Assembly: GCA_945865405.1 (NCBI GenBank)
Contig: CAMBDS010000020.1
Span: 1 to 49,204 of the forward strand
DNA length: 49,204 nucleotides
DNA from: Caldithrix abyssi DSM 13497
Lineage (GTDB): Bacteria > Electryoneota > AABM5-125-24 > Hatepunaeales > Hatepunaeaceae
Reading direction: 5' to 3'
The notes under the pieces were generated by a model. The model saw only the letters and a program-made list of their open reading frames with translations. It ran no database searches and was not told where the DNA came from. Shown here one piece after another: positions 7,503 to 16,088 of this stretch; the stretch's first letter is position 1; each line of letters opens with the position of its first letter. Both the position numbers and the translations under genes were made by a program.

Positions 7503-8474
7503 TTAATGTTGTTGGTTAAGCGCTTTAGAGACGATATCAACGAATTCGGGCAAGCCGTCGCCAGTTAAAGATGAGATCACATGGTCGAATTTCATGCGTG
7601 ACTTATTCGTCGCTGGTTTTTCATCATCGGATTTTGAGCGGACAAAGATTTTGGGCAGTCGTGAGAGGCTCTCGGAATAGCTGTGCAGTTCATTTAACAA
7701 CTGGTTGCGTACTTCCGTGTAATTTTCTTCGGAAGTCTCGATCATTACGACGATCAACCGGGTTCGTTCGATGTGACGGAGGAAGCGGATGCCAAGCCCA
7801 CGCCCTGTATGGGCTCCTTCGATCAAGCCTGGAATATCCGCAAGGACAAAGCGGCCATACTCGCCAACTTTCACGACGCCAAGTGCTGGCTCAATGGTGC
7901 TGAAGGGATAGGCGGCGATCTTCGGCGATGCGTCTGAAAGTGCTGAGAGCAACGACGATTTTCCGGCGTTCGGCTTACCGACGAGACCGACATCGGCAAG
8001 CAACTTCAACTCGAACCTGATCTTTAACTCGATTGCGTCCCCACCGGGGTCGATCCTGCGCGGGGTTCGGTTTGTAGAGGTGACAAAGTGAACGTTCCCG
8101 CGCCCGCCTTGCCCGCCTTTGGCGACGATCAGCTTTTCACCGTCATTTTCAAGGTCGCCAAGTATTTCGCCTGTCTCATCGTTATAGATAATCGTTCCGG
8201 CGGGAACTTTAAGTATAAGATCCTTGCCTGCCTTACCGCTTTTTCGACTTCCAGCGCCTTTGTTGCCGTCTGTTGCTGAAACTTTACGATTAAGAGTAAA
8301 ATCTTCCAGGGTGGTTAATTGTGAGCTTGCGATCAAGATGACATCACCACCGCGACCGCCGTCACCGCCATCGGGACCACCCTTGGGGACGAACGGTGCT
8401 CGGTAGAAGCTCGAAGAACCTGCTCCACCTTTTCCAGACCTGACAAAAATTACGACTTCGTCTATGAAACGCAT
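7503..8474 (-). CDS. obgE: GTPase ObgE/CgtA
   Basis: A 323-residue GTPase. The glycine-rich Obg fold covers about 1-158; the G domain has G1 GKPNAGKSS (166-174), G3 DIPG (213-216), and G5 ISSLTGDGL (300-308). G4, usually NKxD, is SKSD (280-283); TKSD or SKSD variants are usual in Bacteroidota, so this supports the FCB placement and probably not a defect. There is no C-terminal OCT domain. Obg acts in late assembly of the large ribosomal subunit. It is the first gene of the run leading to dprA and the redox genes. Confidence 0.97.
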   Translation of the reverse strand: MRFIDEVVIFVRSGKGGAGSSSFYRAPFVPKGGPDGGDGGRGGDVILIASSQLTTLEDFTLNRKVSATDGNKGAGSRKSGKAGKDLILKVPAGTIIYNDETGEILGDLENDGEKLIVAKGGQGGRGNVHFVTSTNRTPRRIDPGGDAIELKIRFELKLLADVGLVGKPNAGKSSLLSALSDASPKIAAYPFSTIEPALGVVKVGEYGRFVLADIPGLIEGAHTGRGLGIRFLRHIERTRLIVVMIETSEENYTEVRNQLLNELHSYSESLSRLPKIFVRSKSDDEKPATNKSRMKFDHVISSLTGDGLPEFVDIVSKALNQQH

Positions 8475-8562
8475 GCTTAGGAAGATACTCTATTTACGGA
8501 ATTAAATTTGTGTAAAATAATGATAAACACTGGTTTATTCATAGAACAATTTTAGTAAGAGA

Positions 8563-8607
8563 GAGGCCGCGATCTTCACCGGTCGTAACCGGCGCGACCG
8601 CGGCCTC
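8563..8607. terminator. long hairpin after the T9SS protein gene
   Basis: GAGGCCGCG at 8563-8571 pairs with CGCGGCCTC at 8599-8607, with an inner ACCGGT/ACCGG-type stem in the loop. It lies 24 bp past the stop of the minus-strand gene ending at 8631 and upstream of obgE. The flanks are only mildly T-rich, so intrinsic termination is likely but not certain. Confidence 0.5.
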
Positions 8608-8630
8608 AATTTTAACCTTCAGACGGTCGG

Positions 8631-11600
8631 TTACTTGACCAGAACAATCTTCTGGCTTGCTGTCCTGCCGTTCGATTCAAGCTGGAGGACATAGACGCCT
8701 GTTGCGAGTTCGGAGGCGTCGATGGTCAGGAGATGCTGACCAGCCTGGAAGCGTCCTTCTGCTACGCGGGCAACTTCACGTCCGCTCAGGTCGTAAACTG
8801 CGAGCATTGCGTGGGCTGCTTTCGGCAAGGAGAAGTTCAGGGTTGTCAAACCGTTGAACGGGTTCGGATATGCGGGCTTCAGATCAAACCTGAAAGGCGA
8901 GGGAGCACTTTGATCCCCAACACCGACTGCGCCAAGGTCTGCCCTATCACGCGGCGCAATGGCGTAACGGCCGAAGTTTTCAGCAACAACACCTTTCATA
9001 GTAGCAATTTCGGTACCGCGAGCGAAATCACGAATGCCCATGGCAACTATTTCATCCGTGGTCAAGCCGATGGATGTAAAGTAAGAGTTTGCACTCTGAT
9101 CAGCATCGGTGATGGGCCAGTAGGTACGATTTTCCGGACGTTGGAATGGATTGTTGAGTGAATCTACCATGAATGCGCGAAGTTCGACGAGACAACCTTC
9201 GAGGGCTTCGACACCGTTGGAGAAGAGCATATCGCCTACACCCTGAAGTCGCATCGGGTTGGGAGCTTGCCCACGGCCGACAACTTCGACGTTTGTAGCC
9301 TGAATGTAGGTTTCATACTCCCACTTGGCCGAATTATTCATATCGCGTTCAAAAACAGTACCGGTGACATTGACCTGGTCACCAACGGAAAGTGCCTGAC
9401 CAACGCCACGGACGAAGACACCTGACCAAGCGGCCGCACCGTCTTGAATGGCATATGCACCATAGGTTTCGTTGAACGAGGAGGGGGTGGTTACTACACC
9501 GGAAACGGTGACTTCATAGCCACGATATAGGGAGTAATCGATAGCCCAATCGCTCGGATGTTCCTGAATGTCGCGGATGGTTAGATCGCCGTCTGCGCGA
9601 ACGACATAGCCCCACCAGTAGTTAGTTCGGGGAGCGACAATGGTAAGGCCGACATCGTTTTCTGCCATAACACGATACCAGATAACGGTACCTGCTGCCT
9701 GGGCAGGAATTTCGCCACCCCAATTGTCACCATCAATCGTTGACATGGCGACTTCGCGTTCGTTTTCGCCATTGACACGATAGATGAGGGTTACACTGGC
9801 AATCTCGTGATCACCGCCACCGGTTGCAGTGGCAGTAACGGTTACTTGATTGCCTGGAGTTGGTGCTCCGGGATTCCTGACAACGCTTGCTTCGGGAAGC
9901 ACCGGGCCGAAGTCGAGAAAGTTATGGAAGGTGAAGCCTTCAGCATGAAGTTCAACCGGATCGTTCAGCGGCAGCTCTTCCAATGCTATTCTTTGATAAA
10001 GGACAGGAGAATTGGTTGCCGCGCCTTCATTTTGAGGGACACCACCAGCGTCGGTGTCGCGAACGAAGGAGATGTGAAGGAATCCATCTGCAAGGTAAGC
10101 AACGGATTGATAGGCTTCGCTGGCACCTTCACCCGGATCGGGAGCAACTTCTCCATCCCAGATCGTTTCAGTAACGTTGATTGGTTCACGCCAGGTGATG
10201 CCGTAGTCGGTGGAAATTGAGACCATTACTTCGGCGGCTTTCTTACCTGTGTTGGAAGTATCCCTGATCGGCATATCTTCCGGGTAAACGTAGAAGCTGG
10301 CGGGATCTTCGAGGTTTCTTTCTTCCTCAGGTACTTCCACCATAATCTGCGGGAAGCTCACCCAAACAACATAAATTGTGCCGGGATCTTCAGGATTGAA
10401 AGCAATCGAGGGACGGTCGGCGTTCATACGCCATGCACCACATCGTGAAGCCCAGCCATTACCTGTGTAGGTACAGTTCGGGTACCAGGCGTCAAATATC
10501 TGGGTAATTGTATCTGCTCCATCCGGGCCGCCGTGCTCTGACCAGAACCAGAGAATTGAAGCTCCCGGGGGGTTCTCGAAGATAGTGCTGACCTTGTCAA
10601 CAGGCTCATCGTCGCCGTCTTGCCCATAGTCTTCGTAGGGCTCTTCAAAGAACCCGGCTGTTGGGAAGGCGGCGTAAAGGTTGTCATCACCCCATGGATC
10701 AAACTGAATATCAACATCACAGTAGGGACGGAAGGTGTCGCCATAGGCTTCATTCAGATCGTTATCAGCAAGTTCCAGACGGGGAGGCTGAATCTTTGTG
10801 AGAGATTTCATGCCACCTTGGAAATCGAAATTACGACCGTCCTCCGATACAATGTATTGGATGTCATTATTTCTTTGCCAGTAGCCCGGTACTGCGTCCC
10901 AAGCACCAAGATCACTGCCGACGCGATTGTGAATTGTCGCCAATACAACTTTGTTGGAAGTCACTGAAGCAGAAGCGATCGCGCTAATTGTCCCGGCTGT
11001 ATCGATATCGATCGGAGGGTCAATCCAGCCCCAGTTTTCAAAACCGCGGTCGGGTTCTCCGCGCCAGTAAGCGACGCGCTGCCAGTTTTGACCGTTTCCA
11101 GCGGGGAAGTCGCCATTCTCTGTCGAGAGAAGGTGAGTGACGTTATTTCGGGAAACCGTGCCATGGGGCCAGATTAACTGGGTGTTTGCCCATGGGCTGG
11201 GGTAGCTTGAGTTAAAGGCACCAAAGCCACGATCGAAATCGAAGCCTTGAGCGGTGCCAACGTAGTCGGCCGGGTGATCTGGCGGACCAATTACGTGGTA
11301 AAAAACCATGGTTCGCTGGTCAGCCGGCAACAATGCGAGGCAGCAGTAGCCTGAGCGCGAGCCGTTATCAACAACCGGTACGTCATCGGGAGCGTAAAGA
11401 AGTTCATCGTTTTCCATGAAATTCCAGACCGTGTGACGTGTAGCCTGTTGTGCGTCGAAGCCCTTCATCCAGACAAAGTGGGTGCCTCCATCGGCATCTT
11501 GAGCAATCATTTTGCCGATTGAACCGTTATGCTGGTAGTCATACCACGTAGATCCAATAACAAATTCTTCACCGTAAGCAGGGTCACGACCAGGTTGTCG

Positions 11601-11804
11601 CCCAGCATCAGTGTAATCTGACATCGCTGAGGTAATCTCACCATTGAAGGGGACATTACTTTCGAGTCCTACTATTTTAGCTGCTTCTTTGTCACCTATG
11701 CGGGACATTTTGGCAGACTGCGACCAACCCTTTGGGTGAGCCGAAGCCGCTGTGCTCATAGCGAGCAATACAACAATTCCTAAACCCCACGCCTTAATCT
11801 GCAT
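8631..11804 (-). CDS. secreted protein with OB-fold and type IX secretion C-terminal sorting domain
   Basis: A 1057-residue exported protein. Residues 1-22 are a signal peptide. A large N-terminal region (about 60-640) is rich in Trp/Asp/Gly repeats like the propeller folds of BNR/sialidase-type secreted proteins (for example WRMNADRPSIAFNPEDPGTI); an Ig-like segment follows (about 655-745), then an OB-fold-like segment with GVVTTPSSFNETYGAYAIQD (about 770-850). The last 85 residues are a type A sorting domain: PAYPNPFNG, VYDLSGREV, GVYVLQL, ending KIVLVK. In known systems this tail directs export through T9SS, whose components are not in the window. AGGAGGT lies 5 nt before ATG 11804, and a TTCA-loop hairpin is at 11825-11842. 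Substrate or activity unknown. Confidence 0.85.
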   Translation of the reverse strand: MQIKAWGLGIVVLLAMSTAASAHPKGWSQSAKMSRIGDKEAAKIVGLESNVPFNGEITSAMSDYTDAGRQPGRDPAYGEEFVIGSTWYDYQHNGSIGKMIAQDADGGTHFVWMKGFDAQQATRHTVWNFMENDELLYAPDDVPVVDNGSRSGYCCLALLPADQRTMVFYHVIGPPDHPADYVGTAQGFDFDRGFGAFNSSYPSPWANTQLIWPHGTVSRNNVTHLLSTENGDFPAGNGQNWQRVAYWRGEPDRGFENWGWIDPPIDIDTAGTISAIASASVTSNKVVLATIHNRVGSDLGAWDAVPGYWQRNNDIQYIVSEDGRNFDFQGGMKSLTKIQPPRLELADNDLNEAYGDTFRPYCDVDIQFDPWGDDNLYAAFPTAGFFEEPYEDYGQDGDDEPVDKVSTIFENPPGASILWFWSEHGGPDGADTITQIFDAWYPNCTYTGNGWASRCGAWRMNADRPSIAFNPEDPGTIYVVWVSFPQIMVEVPEEERNLEDPASFYVYPEDMPIRDTSNTGKKAAEVMVSISTDYGITWREPINVTETIWDGEVAPDPGEGASEAYQSVAYLADGFLHISFVRDTDAGGVPQNEGAATNSPVLYQRIALEELPLNDPVELHAEGFTFHNFLDFGPVLPEASVVRNPGAPTPGNQVTVTATATGGGDHEIASVTLIYRVNGENEREVAMSTIDGDNWGGEIPAQAAGTVIWYRVMAENDVGLTIVAPRTNYWWGYVVRADGDLTIRDIQEHPSDWAIDYSLYRGYEVTVSGVVTTPSSFNETYGAYAIQDGAAAWSGVFVRGVGQALSVGDQVNVTGTVFERDMNNSAKWEYETYIQATNVEVVGRGQAPNPMRLQGVGDMLFSNGVEALEGCLVELRAFMVDSLNNPFQRPENRTYWPITDADQSANSYFTSIGLTTDEIVAMGIRDFARGTEIATMKGVVAENFGRYAIAPRDRADLGAVGVGDQSAPSPFRFDLKPAYPNPFNGLTTLNFSLPKAAHAMLAVYDLSGREVARVAEGRFQAGQHLLTIDASELATGVYVLQLESNGRTASQKIVLVK

Positions 11805-11824
11805 TGGACCTCCTAAACATTTCG

Positions 11825-11842
11825 TATCGGCTTCAGCCGATA
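11825..11842. repeat. TTCA-loop hairpin upstream of the T9SS gene
   Basis: TATCGGC-TTCA-GCCGATA, a perfect 7-bp stem 20 nt upstream of the start codon at 11804, so probably within the 5' untranslated region. It shares the TTCA loop with 698-715 (minus strand) and 34267-34280 but has a different stem. Confidence 0.6.
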
Positions 11843-11950
11843 ACGGCTTCCCGAGCTAGTGGCGTTTGAAATCATCTCAGCCTCACGGGAACCGTCACTT
11901 ATTAATGAGTACACTAAATTACGATAAAATACGCTGTTTGTCAAGCCATT

Positions 11951-12739
11951 TTATCGAAATGCCAAACCTATATACCAGCGCCATAATTTTTCCCCCCATA
12001 CAAGTGAGACGATGGAACCCGCTGCAAGATAGGGACCAAAGGGGATTTTTTCACCCCATTTTTTCCCTCCGGCAAGAATTAGACCGCCTCCGACGAGACC
12101 ACCGAGAAAAATACCGATTAAATACATGCCTGCAGTGTATGCAGGGCCGATGAACAGGCCGATCATACCGGCCAATTTTACGTCGCCCAAACCGAGCGTC
12201 TCTTTGCGAAACAAGAGACTGCCGATCAGTCCCATCAGGTATAGCAACCCGAAACCTACGACTGCTCCAAGGATCATGTCGAGCCAGAAATGGGTGCGTA
12301 AAACCAACGTCAATACAATTGCCCCAATCGCGCCTGTCAATGTAAGCGCATTCGGAAGTCGCATTGTAGCTATATCGATAGCTGAAAGTGCAATCAGCAA
12401 AGCAGTCATCAAGAGATAGATTGGAAGTTCGATGCGCCAACCTGTTTTCCACAGAATCAGGGCAAAGAGAGCACCTGTGACTGCCTCAACGGCCGGATAG
12501 CGCCACGAGATTGGGGATTTGCAGCCGGCACATTTTCCACGAAGAAGAATAAAACTGAGTAACGGGATATTTTCCCAAGGCCTAACCGGTCGCTTACAAT
12601 TTGGACAGTGCGAGGCTGGATAAGCGAGCGACTTCCCCTTTGGCAAACGGTGAATGACGACATTGAGGAAACTGCCAATTATTGATCCCAATCCAAATAT
12701 CGCCGCATATTCGGGCCACTGGGGTGAGTATTGGGTCAT
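11951..12739 (-). CDS. pilD: type IV prepilin peptidase / N-methyltransferase
   Basis: A 262-residue A24-family peptidase with about eight membrane segments. The N-terminal cytoplasmic loop carries two CxxC pairs (CPNC near 45-48, CAGC near 70-73), as in bifunctional PilD. The two catalytic aspartates are in SAIDIATMRLPN and the GLGDVKLAG motif. It cleaves the short leader of prepilins after glycine and methylates the new N-terminus at the inner membrane. The substrates are likely the pilin genes at 27531-30349. It is the last pilus gene of the cluster, separated from pilC by a strong hairpin, so it may have its own promoter. Confidence 0.95.
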   Translation of the reverse strand: MTQYSPQWPEYAAIFGLGSIIGSFLNVVIHRLPKGKSLAYPASHCPNCKRPVRPWENIPLLSFILLRGKCAGCKSPISWRYPAVEAVTGALFALILWKTGWRIELPIYLLMTALLIALSAIDIATMRLPNALTLTGAIGAIVLTLVLRTHFWLDMILGAVVGFGLLYLMGLIGSLLFRKETLGLGDVKLAGMIGLFIGPAYTAGMYLIGIFLGGLVGGGLILAGGKKWGEKIPFGPYLAAGSIVSLVWGEKLWRWYIGLAFR

Positions 12740-12840
12740 AAAATATTGTGAAGTTTAAAAATCATCGTACCGTCAAATTACACAAGCGTTGCGGGGAAGA
12801 CGTCCCAACCATTTAGCCGACCAACCCAATTCTGAGCGAA

Positions 12841-12864
12841 GAGAGGCACGCGAACGTGCCTCTC
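12841..12864. terminator. hairpin after pilC
   Basis: GAGAGGCACG-CGAA-CGTGCCTCTC, a perfect 10-bp stem with a CGAA tetraloop, 24 bp beyond the pilC stop on the minus strand. The following minus-strand sequence is not a U-run, so it may act as an mRNA 3' end stabiliser or a partial terminator. Confidence 0.5.
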
Positions 12865-12887
12865 GCCACAGAAACATGATTGCTACT

Positions 12888-14141
12888 TTAGAGGCCGCGC
12901 TGAAGTGCCATTCCGAGTTTGAAGATCGGGAGATAAATCGTCACGATAATCGAAACGACAACCCCACCGAGAACCATAATCATGATCGGTTCGATCAACG
13001 ACGTCAACCTGCTGACTATAGCGTCGACCTGTTTGGCGTAGAAGTAGGCTGCCTTATCCAGCAACTTATCCATTTCACCTGTCTCTTCACCAGTGGCGAT
13101 CAACTGAACGAGAGTTGGCGGGAATACATCGACTTTTTTCATGGCGACTGATATTGCGAAACCGTCTTTGATCAACATTTTGGCAGTTTCAAGTGCTTTA
13201 ACCAGTACTCGATTGCCGACAACCTTTTGGACGTGATTGAGAGATTCAAGAACCGGTACACCAGAGGCAAGCAAGATTCCGAAGGTTTTGGCGAACTTGT
13301 TCATCAGTGAGTTCTCAACCAGCATACCGAAGACAGGGAGATGGAGTTTGATTGTGTCGAAAATCATGCCTCCTTTTTCGGTCATCGAAGATATCCAGGC
13401 AGCAACGATGGCAACTATTGTGAGAATAAGCACCGGGAAGAAGTTGCGTGATATTCCTTGCGAGACCGCGACCAGAGCACGGGTAGGTCCGGGAAGCCTT
13501 GCGCCGAACTTGGCGTAAATTTCGGCAAACTGGGGAACGACGAAGATCAGCAATCCTGCAACAATCAGACCCATGAAGACGAGAACGATGACGGGGTAGG
13601 TTAACGCCGAGATAACTTTACGGCGTGTATCTTCCATCTGCTCAAGGTAGTCGGAAAGTTCTTCGAGAATGACGTGGAGTGAACCGGAAATTTCACCCGC
13701 GTGAACAAGAGCTACGTAGAGGCCGTCAAACACACCCGGATTTAGGGCCAGTGCTTCGGAAAGTGCCATACCTTTTTTGAGGTCGTTGGCAACCTTGGCG
13801 AGGACTTTGCGGAAGCGGGGGTTTTTCTCTTCGATCATCAGGTTACCGATTGACTTTTCGATGGTCAAACCGGCAGAGAACATGGTGGAGAGCTGACGAG
13901 TGAAGAAGACGAGCGCGTTCAGGGGAACGTGCTGTCTCATTCGCTCAAGACTGATCTGAACCTGTTCATAGACGGGGGGGAGCGCCGAATCTCCCAAATT
14001 AGCACGCATCTCGCGTAAGGATACGACTTTGTAGCCTTTTTTCGAGAGGCTCTGCATAGCGGCGTCGAGGTTTCCGGCGCGGATTTTATCTTCGCGTCTT
14101 ATCCCTTTGGCGTCAGTGACTACGTATTGGAAATTGGGCAT
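12888..14141 (-). CDS. pilC: type IV pilus inner membrane platform protein PilC
   Basis: A 417-residue GspF/PilC protein. Two homologous cytoplasmic T2SSF domains (about 70-195 and 270-395) each precede membrane helices; motifs FTRQLSTMFSAGL and LIATGEETGEMD are the conserved entries of the two repeats. The N-terminal 60 residues (YVVTDAKGIRREDKIRAGN) are the usual small lead domain. It forms the rotor-like platform turned by the PilB and PilT motors to add or remove pilins. It lies 31 bp after pilB, clearly the same transcript. Confidence 0.96.
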   Translation of the reverse strand: MPNFQYVVTDAKGIRREDKIRAGNLDAAMQSLSKKGYKVVSLREMRANLGDSALPPVYEQVQISLERMRQHVPLNALVFFTRQLSTMFSAGLTIEKSIGNLMIEEKNPRFRKVLAKVANDLKKGMALSEALALNPGVFDGLYVALVHAGEISGSLHVILEELSDYLEQMEDTRRKVISALTYPVIVLVFMGLIVAGLLIFVVPQFAEIYAKFGARLPGPTRALVAVSQGISRNFFPVLILTIVAIVAAWISSMTEKGGMIFDTIKLHLPVFGMLVENSLMNKFAKTFGILLASGVPVLESLNHVQKVVGNRVLVKALETAKMLIKDGFAISVAMKKVDVFPPTLVQLIATGEETGEMDKLLDKAAYFYAKQVDAIVSRLTSLIEPIMIMVLGGVVVSIIVTIYLPIFKLGMALQRGL

Positions 14142-14172
14142 AGACTTACCTTGTTACCCGGCTACTTTAGGA

Positions 14173-15918
14173 TCAATCATCGTATTCTTGGACCGTCACG
14201 CGGAGGACTTCTCTGACGGTGGTCGTTCCTGCGGCAATCTTGCGGAAGGCGGCTTCACGAAGGGAGACCATACCTCGCCGGACGGCTTCTTCGCGGATTT
14301 CTTCCTGGTTAGCGCTGTCGAAAATCAGGCGTTTGATCGGGCCTTTGACTTCGAGAAGTTCAAAGATACCGTTACGATCATAGTAACCTGTGTTGCGGCA
14401 ATGGACGCAGCCTTTACCGCGATAGAATTTCATGTCTTTCCAGCGTGCCTTCTCGCCTTCGGTCATGGCAAGAGCGGTCATCTCGAATTCGTCGGGAATA
14501 TATTCGTACTTGCACTTGGTGCAGATCTTGCGGACAAGACGTTGCGCCATCACCAACAGCAAGCAACTTCCGACAAGGAACGGAGGCACACCGATGTCGA
14601 TTAGTCGAGTGATCGTCGAGGGAGCGTCATTGGCGTGGAGCGTGGTGAAGACGATATGACCGGTCAGCGAAAACTTCACCGCGATATCGGCGGTTTCACC
14701 GTCACGAATTTCACCGATCAGCAGTTTGTCAGGGTCCTGACGAAGGATGGATCTTAATGCTGCTGAGAAGGTGAGTCCGATCTTCGGCTTGACCTGTACC
14801 TGATTGATACCGCTTGAGTGGTACTCAACCGGGTCTTCGACGGTGGTGATGTTGTCGTCAGGCGACTTGATTTCACTTAGCGAAGCGTAAAGCGTCGTCG
14901 ATTTTCCGGAACCGGTTGGGCCTGAGACGATAACCATGCCGTAGGGCTGAACGATATTGCGCTTGAAGATGCGGAAGAAGTCTGCTTCCATACCGAGCTG
15001 AGACAAGGAGCGGCTGAAGGAGGTCTTGTCGAGGAGTCGCATAACGATCTTTTCGCCATTCACAGTGGGAAGAATCGAAACGCGCACGTCAACCTCGCGG
15101 TCTGCGGCTTTGATCGAGAAACGACCGTCCTGCGGAAGACGCTTTTCAGCGATGTTCAACCGGGAGATGATCTTAATACGGGAGATAATACCGGGATGAG
15201 ACGAATGAGGCGGGGTCATAACCTCTTGAAGTACACCGTCGATACGATAACGAACCGACACGAACTCATCCTGATACTCAATATGGATATCGGTAGCGCG
15301 TTCCTTAAGGCCATCGGCGATGATCATATTGACAAGCTTGACGATCGGCGCATCTTCGACGGTCGTGTCGGCTTTGGTCATATCGACCATGCCTTCTTCG
15401 TCCGACTCAGACTCGGCGAAAATCTGCAGGTCGCCGATGACATCTTTTACGTCGCTTGCTTTACGAATGCGGACGTAAAGCTGTTCAACAGCGGCTCGGA
15501 TACCGGAAGGCGTTGCGAGAGCAGGGATAACTTTTTTGCCGGCGAGTTTCTGAAGATTATCAATTGAAATAATATCTTCAGGATCGACCATTGCAACGAC
15601 GACCTGACCGTCAACCAGACGATTGGCGATCAGAGTATTTTCGCGGGCAAAGGCTTCGGGGATGATCTTTACGACATCTTCAGACGCTTCGAGAACCTGG
15701 TCGTTGTCGAGGAATTCGATATCCATCTGACGGGAAAGTCCGCGATAGACATTCTCTTCGACGGTAAAACCAAGTTTGATTAGCAGTGAACCTAATCGTT
15801 CGCCCGAATACTGCTGTTCAGCAAGGGTTTTCTTTAGCTGTTCTTGTGATATTGCTCCATCGGCGACTAAGATATCACCGAGTTTGGAGAATGGGGGGAG
15901 GTGCTTTATGGCTTCCAT
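14173..15918 (-). CDS. pilB: type IV pilus extension ATPase PilB
   Basis: A 581-residue secretion ATPase. An MshEN-type N-terminal domain (about 10-150) precedes the ATPase core with Walker A GPTGSGKSTTLY (about 335-346), an aspartate box, and Walker B LLIGEIRDGETAD. A zinc-binding loop near 465-515 has CTKC and CVHC pairs. It powers pilus extension in the cytoplasm, pushing PilC. The hairpin at 16032-16067 upstream ends the preceding Ig lipoprotein transcript, so pilB-pilC may begin a separate unit within 15919-16031. Confidence 0.96.
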   Translation of the reverse strand: MEAIKHLPPFSKLGDILVADGAISQEQLKKTLAEQQYSGERLGSLLIKLGFTVEENVYRGLSRQMDIEFLDNDQVLEASEDVVKIIPEAFARENTLIANRLVDGQVVVAMVDPEDIISIDNLQKLAGKKVIPALATPSGIRAAVEQLYVRIRKASDVKDVIGDLQIFAESESDEEGMVDMTKADTTVEDAPIVKLVNMIIADGLKERATDIHIEYQDEFVSVRYRIDGVLQEVMTPPHSSHPGIISRIKIISRLNIAEKRLPQDGRFSIKAADREVDVRVSILPTVNGEKIVMRLLDKTSFSRSLSQLGMEADFFRIFKRNIVQPYGMVIVSGPTGSGKSTTLYASLSEIKSPDDNITTVEDPVEYHSSGINQVQVKPKIGLTFSAALRSILRQDPDKLLIGEIRDGETADIAVKFSLTGHIVFTTLHANDAPSTITRLIDIGVPPFLVGSCLLLVMAQRLVRKICTKCKYEYIPDEFEMTALAMTEGEKARWKDMKFYRGKGCVHCRNTGYYDRNGIFELLEVKGPIKRLIFDSANQEEIREEAVRRGMVSLREAAFRKIAAGTTTVREVLRVTVQEYDD

Positions 15919-16031
15919 TACGTGATTTACAAGGCTCGATTATGCGGCAGTTTATTTATTTACCGTGCTATTTGCCGGCAATGGCAGCAGCGAGATTTTG
16001 ATATGCGTCCCATGGGACAGACTCAAAGAAT

Positions 16032-16067
16032 AAAGGGTGCGGCGTCGCGGGCGACGCCGCACCCTTT
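16032..16067. terminator. strong terminator after the Ig lipoprotein gene
   Basis: A 13-bp perfect stem GGGTGCGGCGTCG / CGACGCCGCACCC with loop CGGG, flanked by AAA and TTT so the pairing extends. On the minus strand it is followed by TTTATTCTTT. It lies 21 bp past the stop at 16089. Confidence 0.85.
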
Positions 16068-16088
16068 TCGTTCAGAGTAAAGGTACTC

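Noticed and set aside
7503..8474. Loss of GTP specificity in ObgE because G4 is SKSD, not NKxD
   Set aside because: (S/T)KSD is a normal variant in Bacteroidota-type Obg proteins, so it is a lineage mark rather than a defect.
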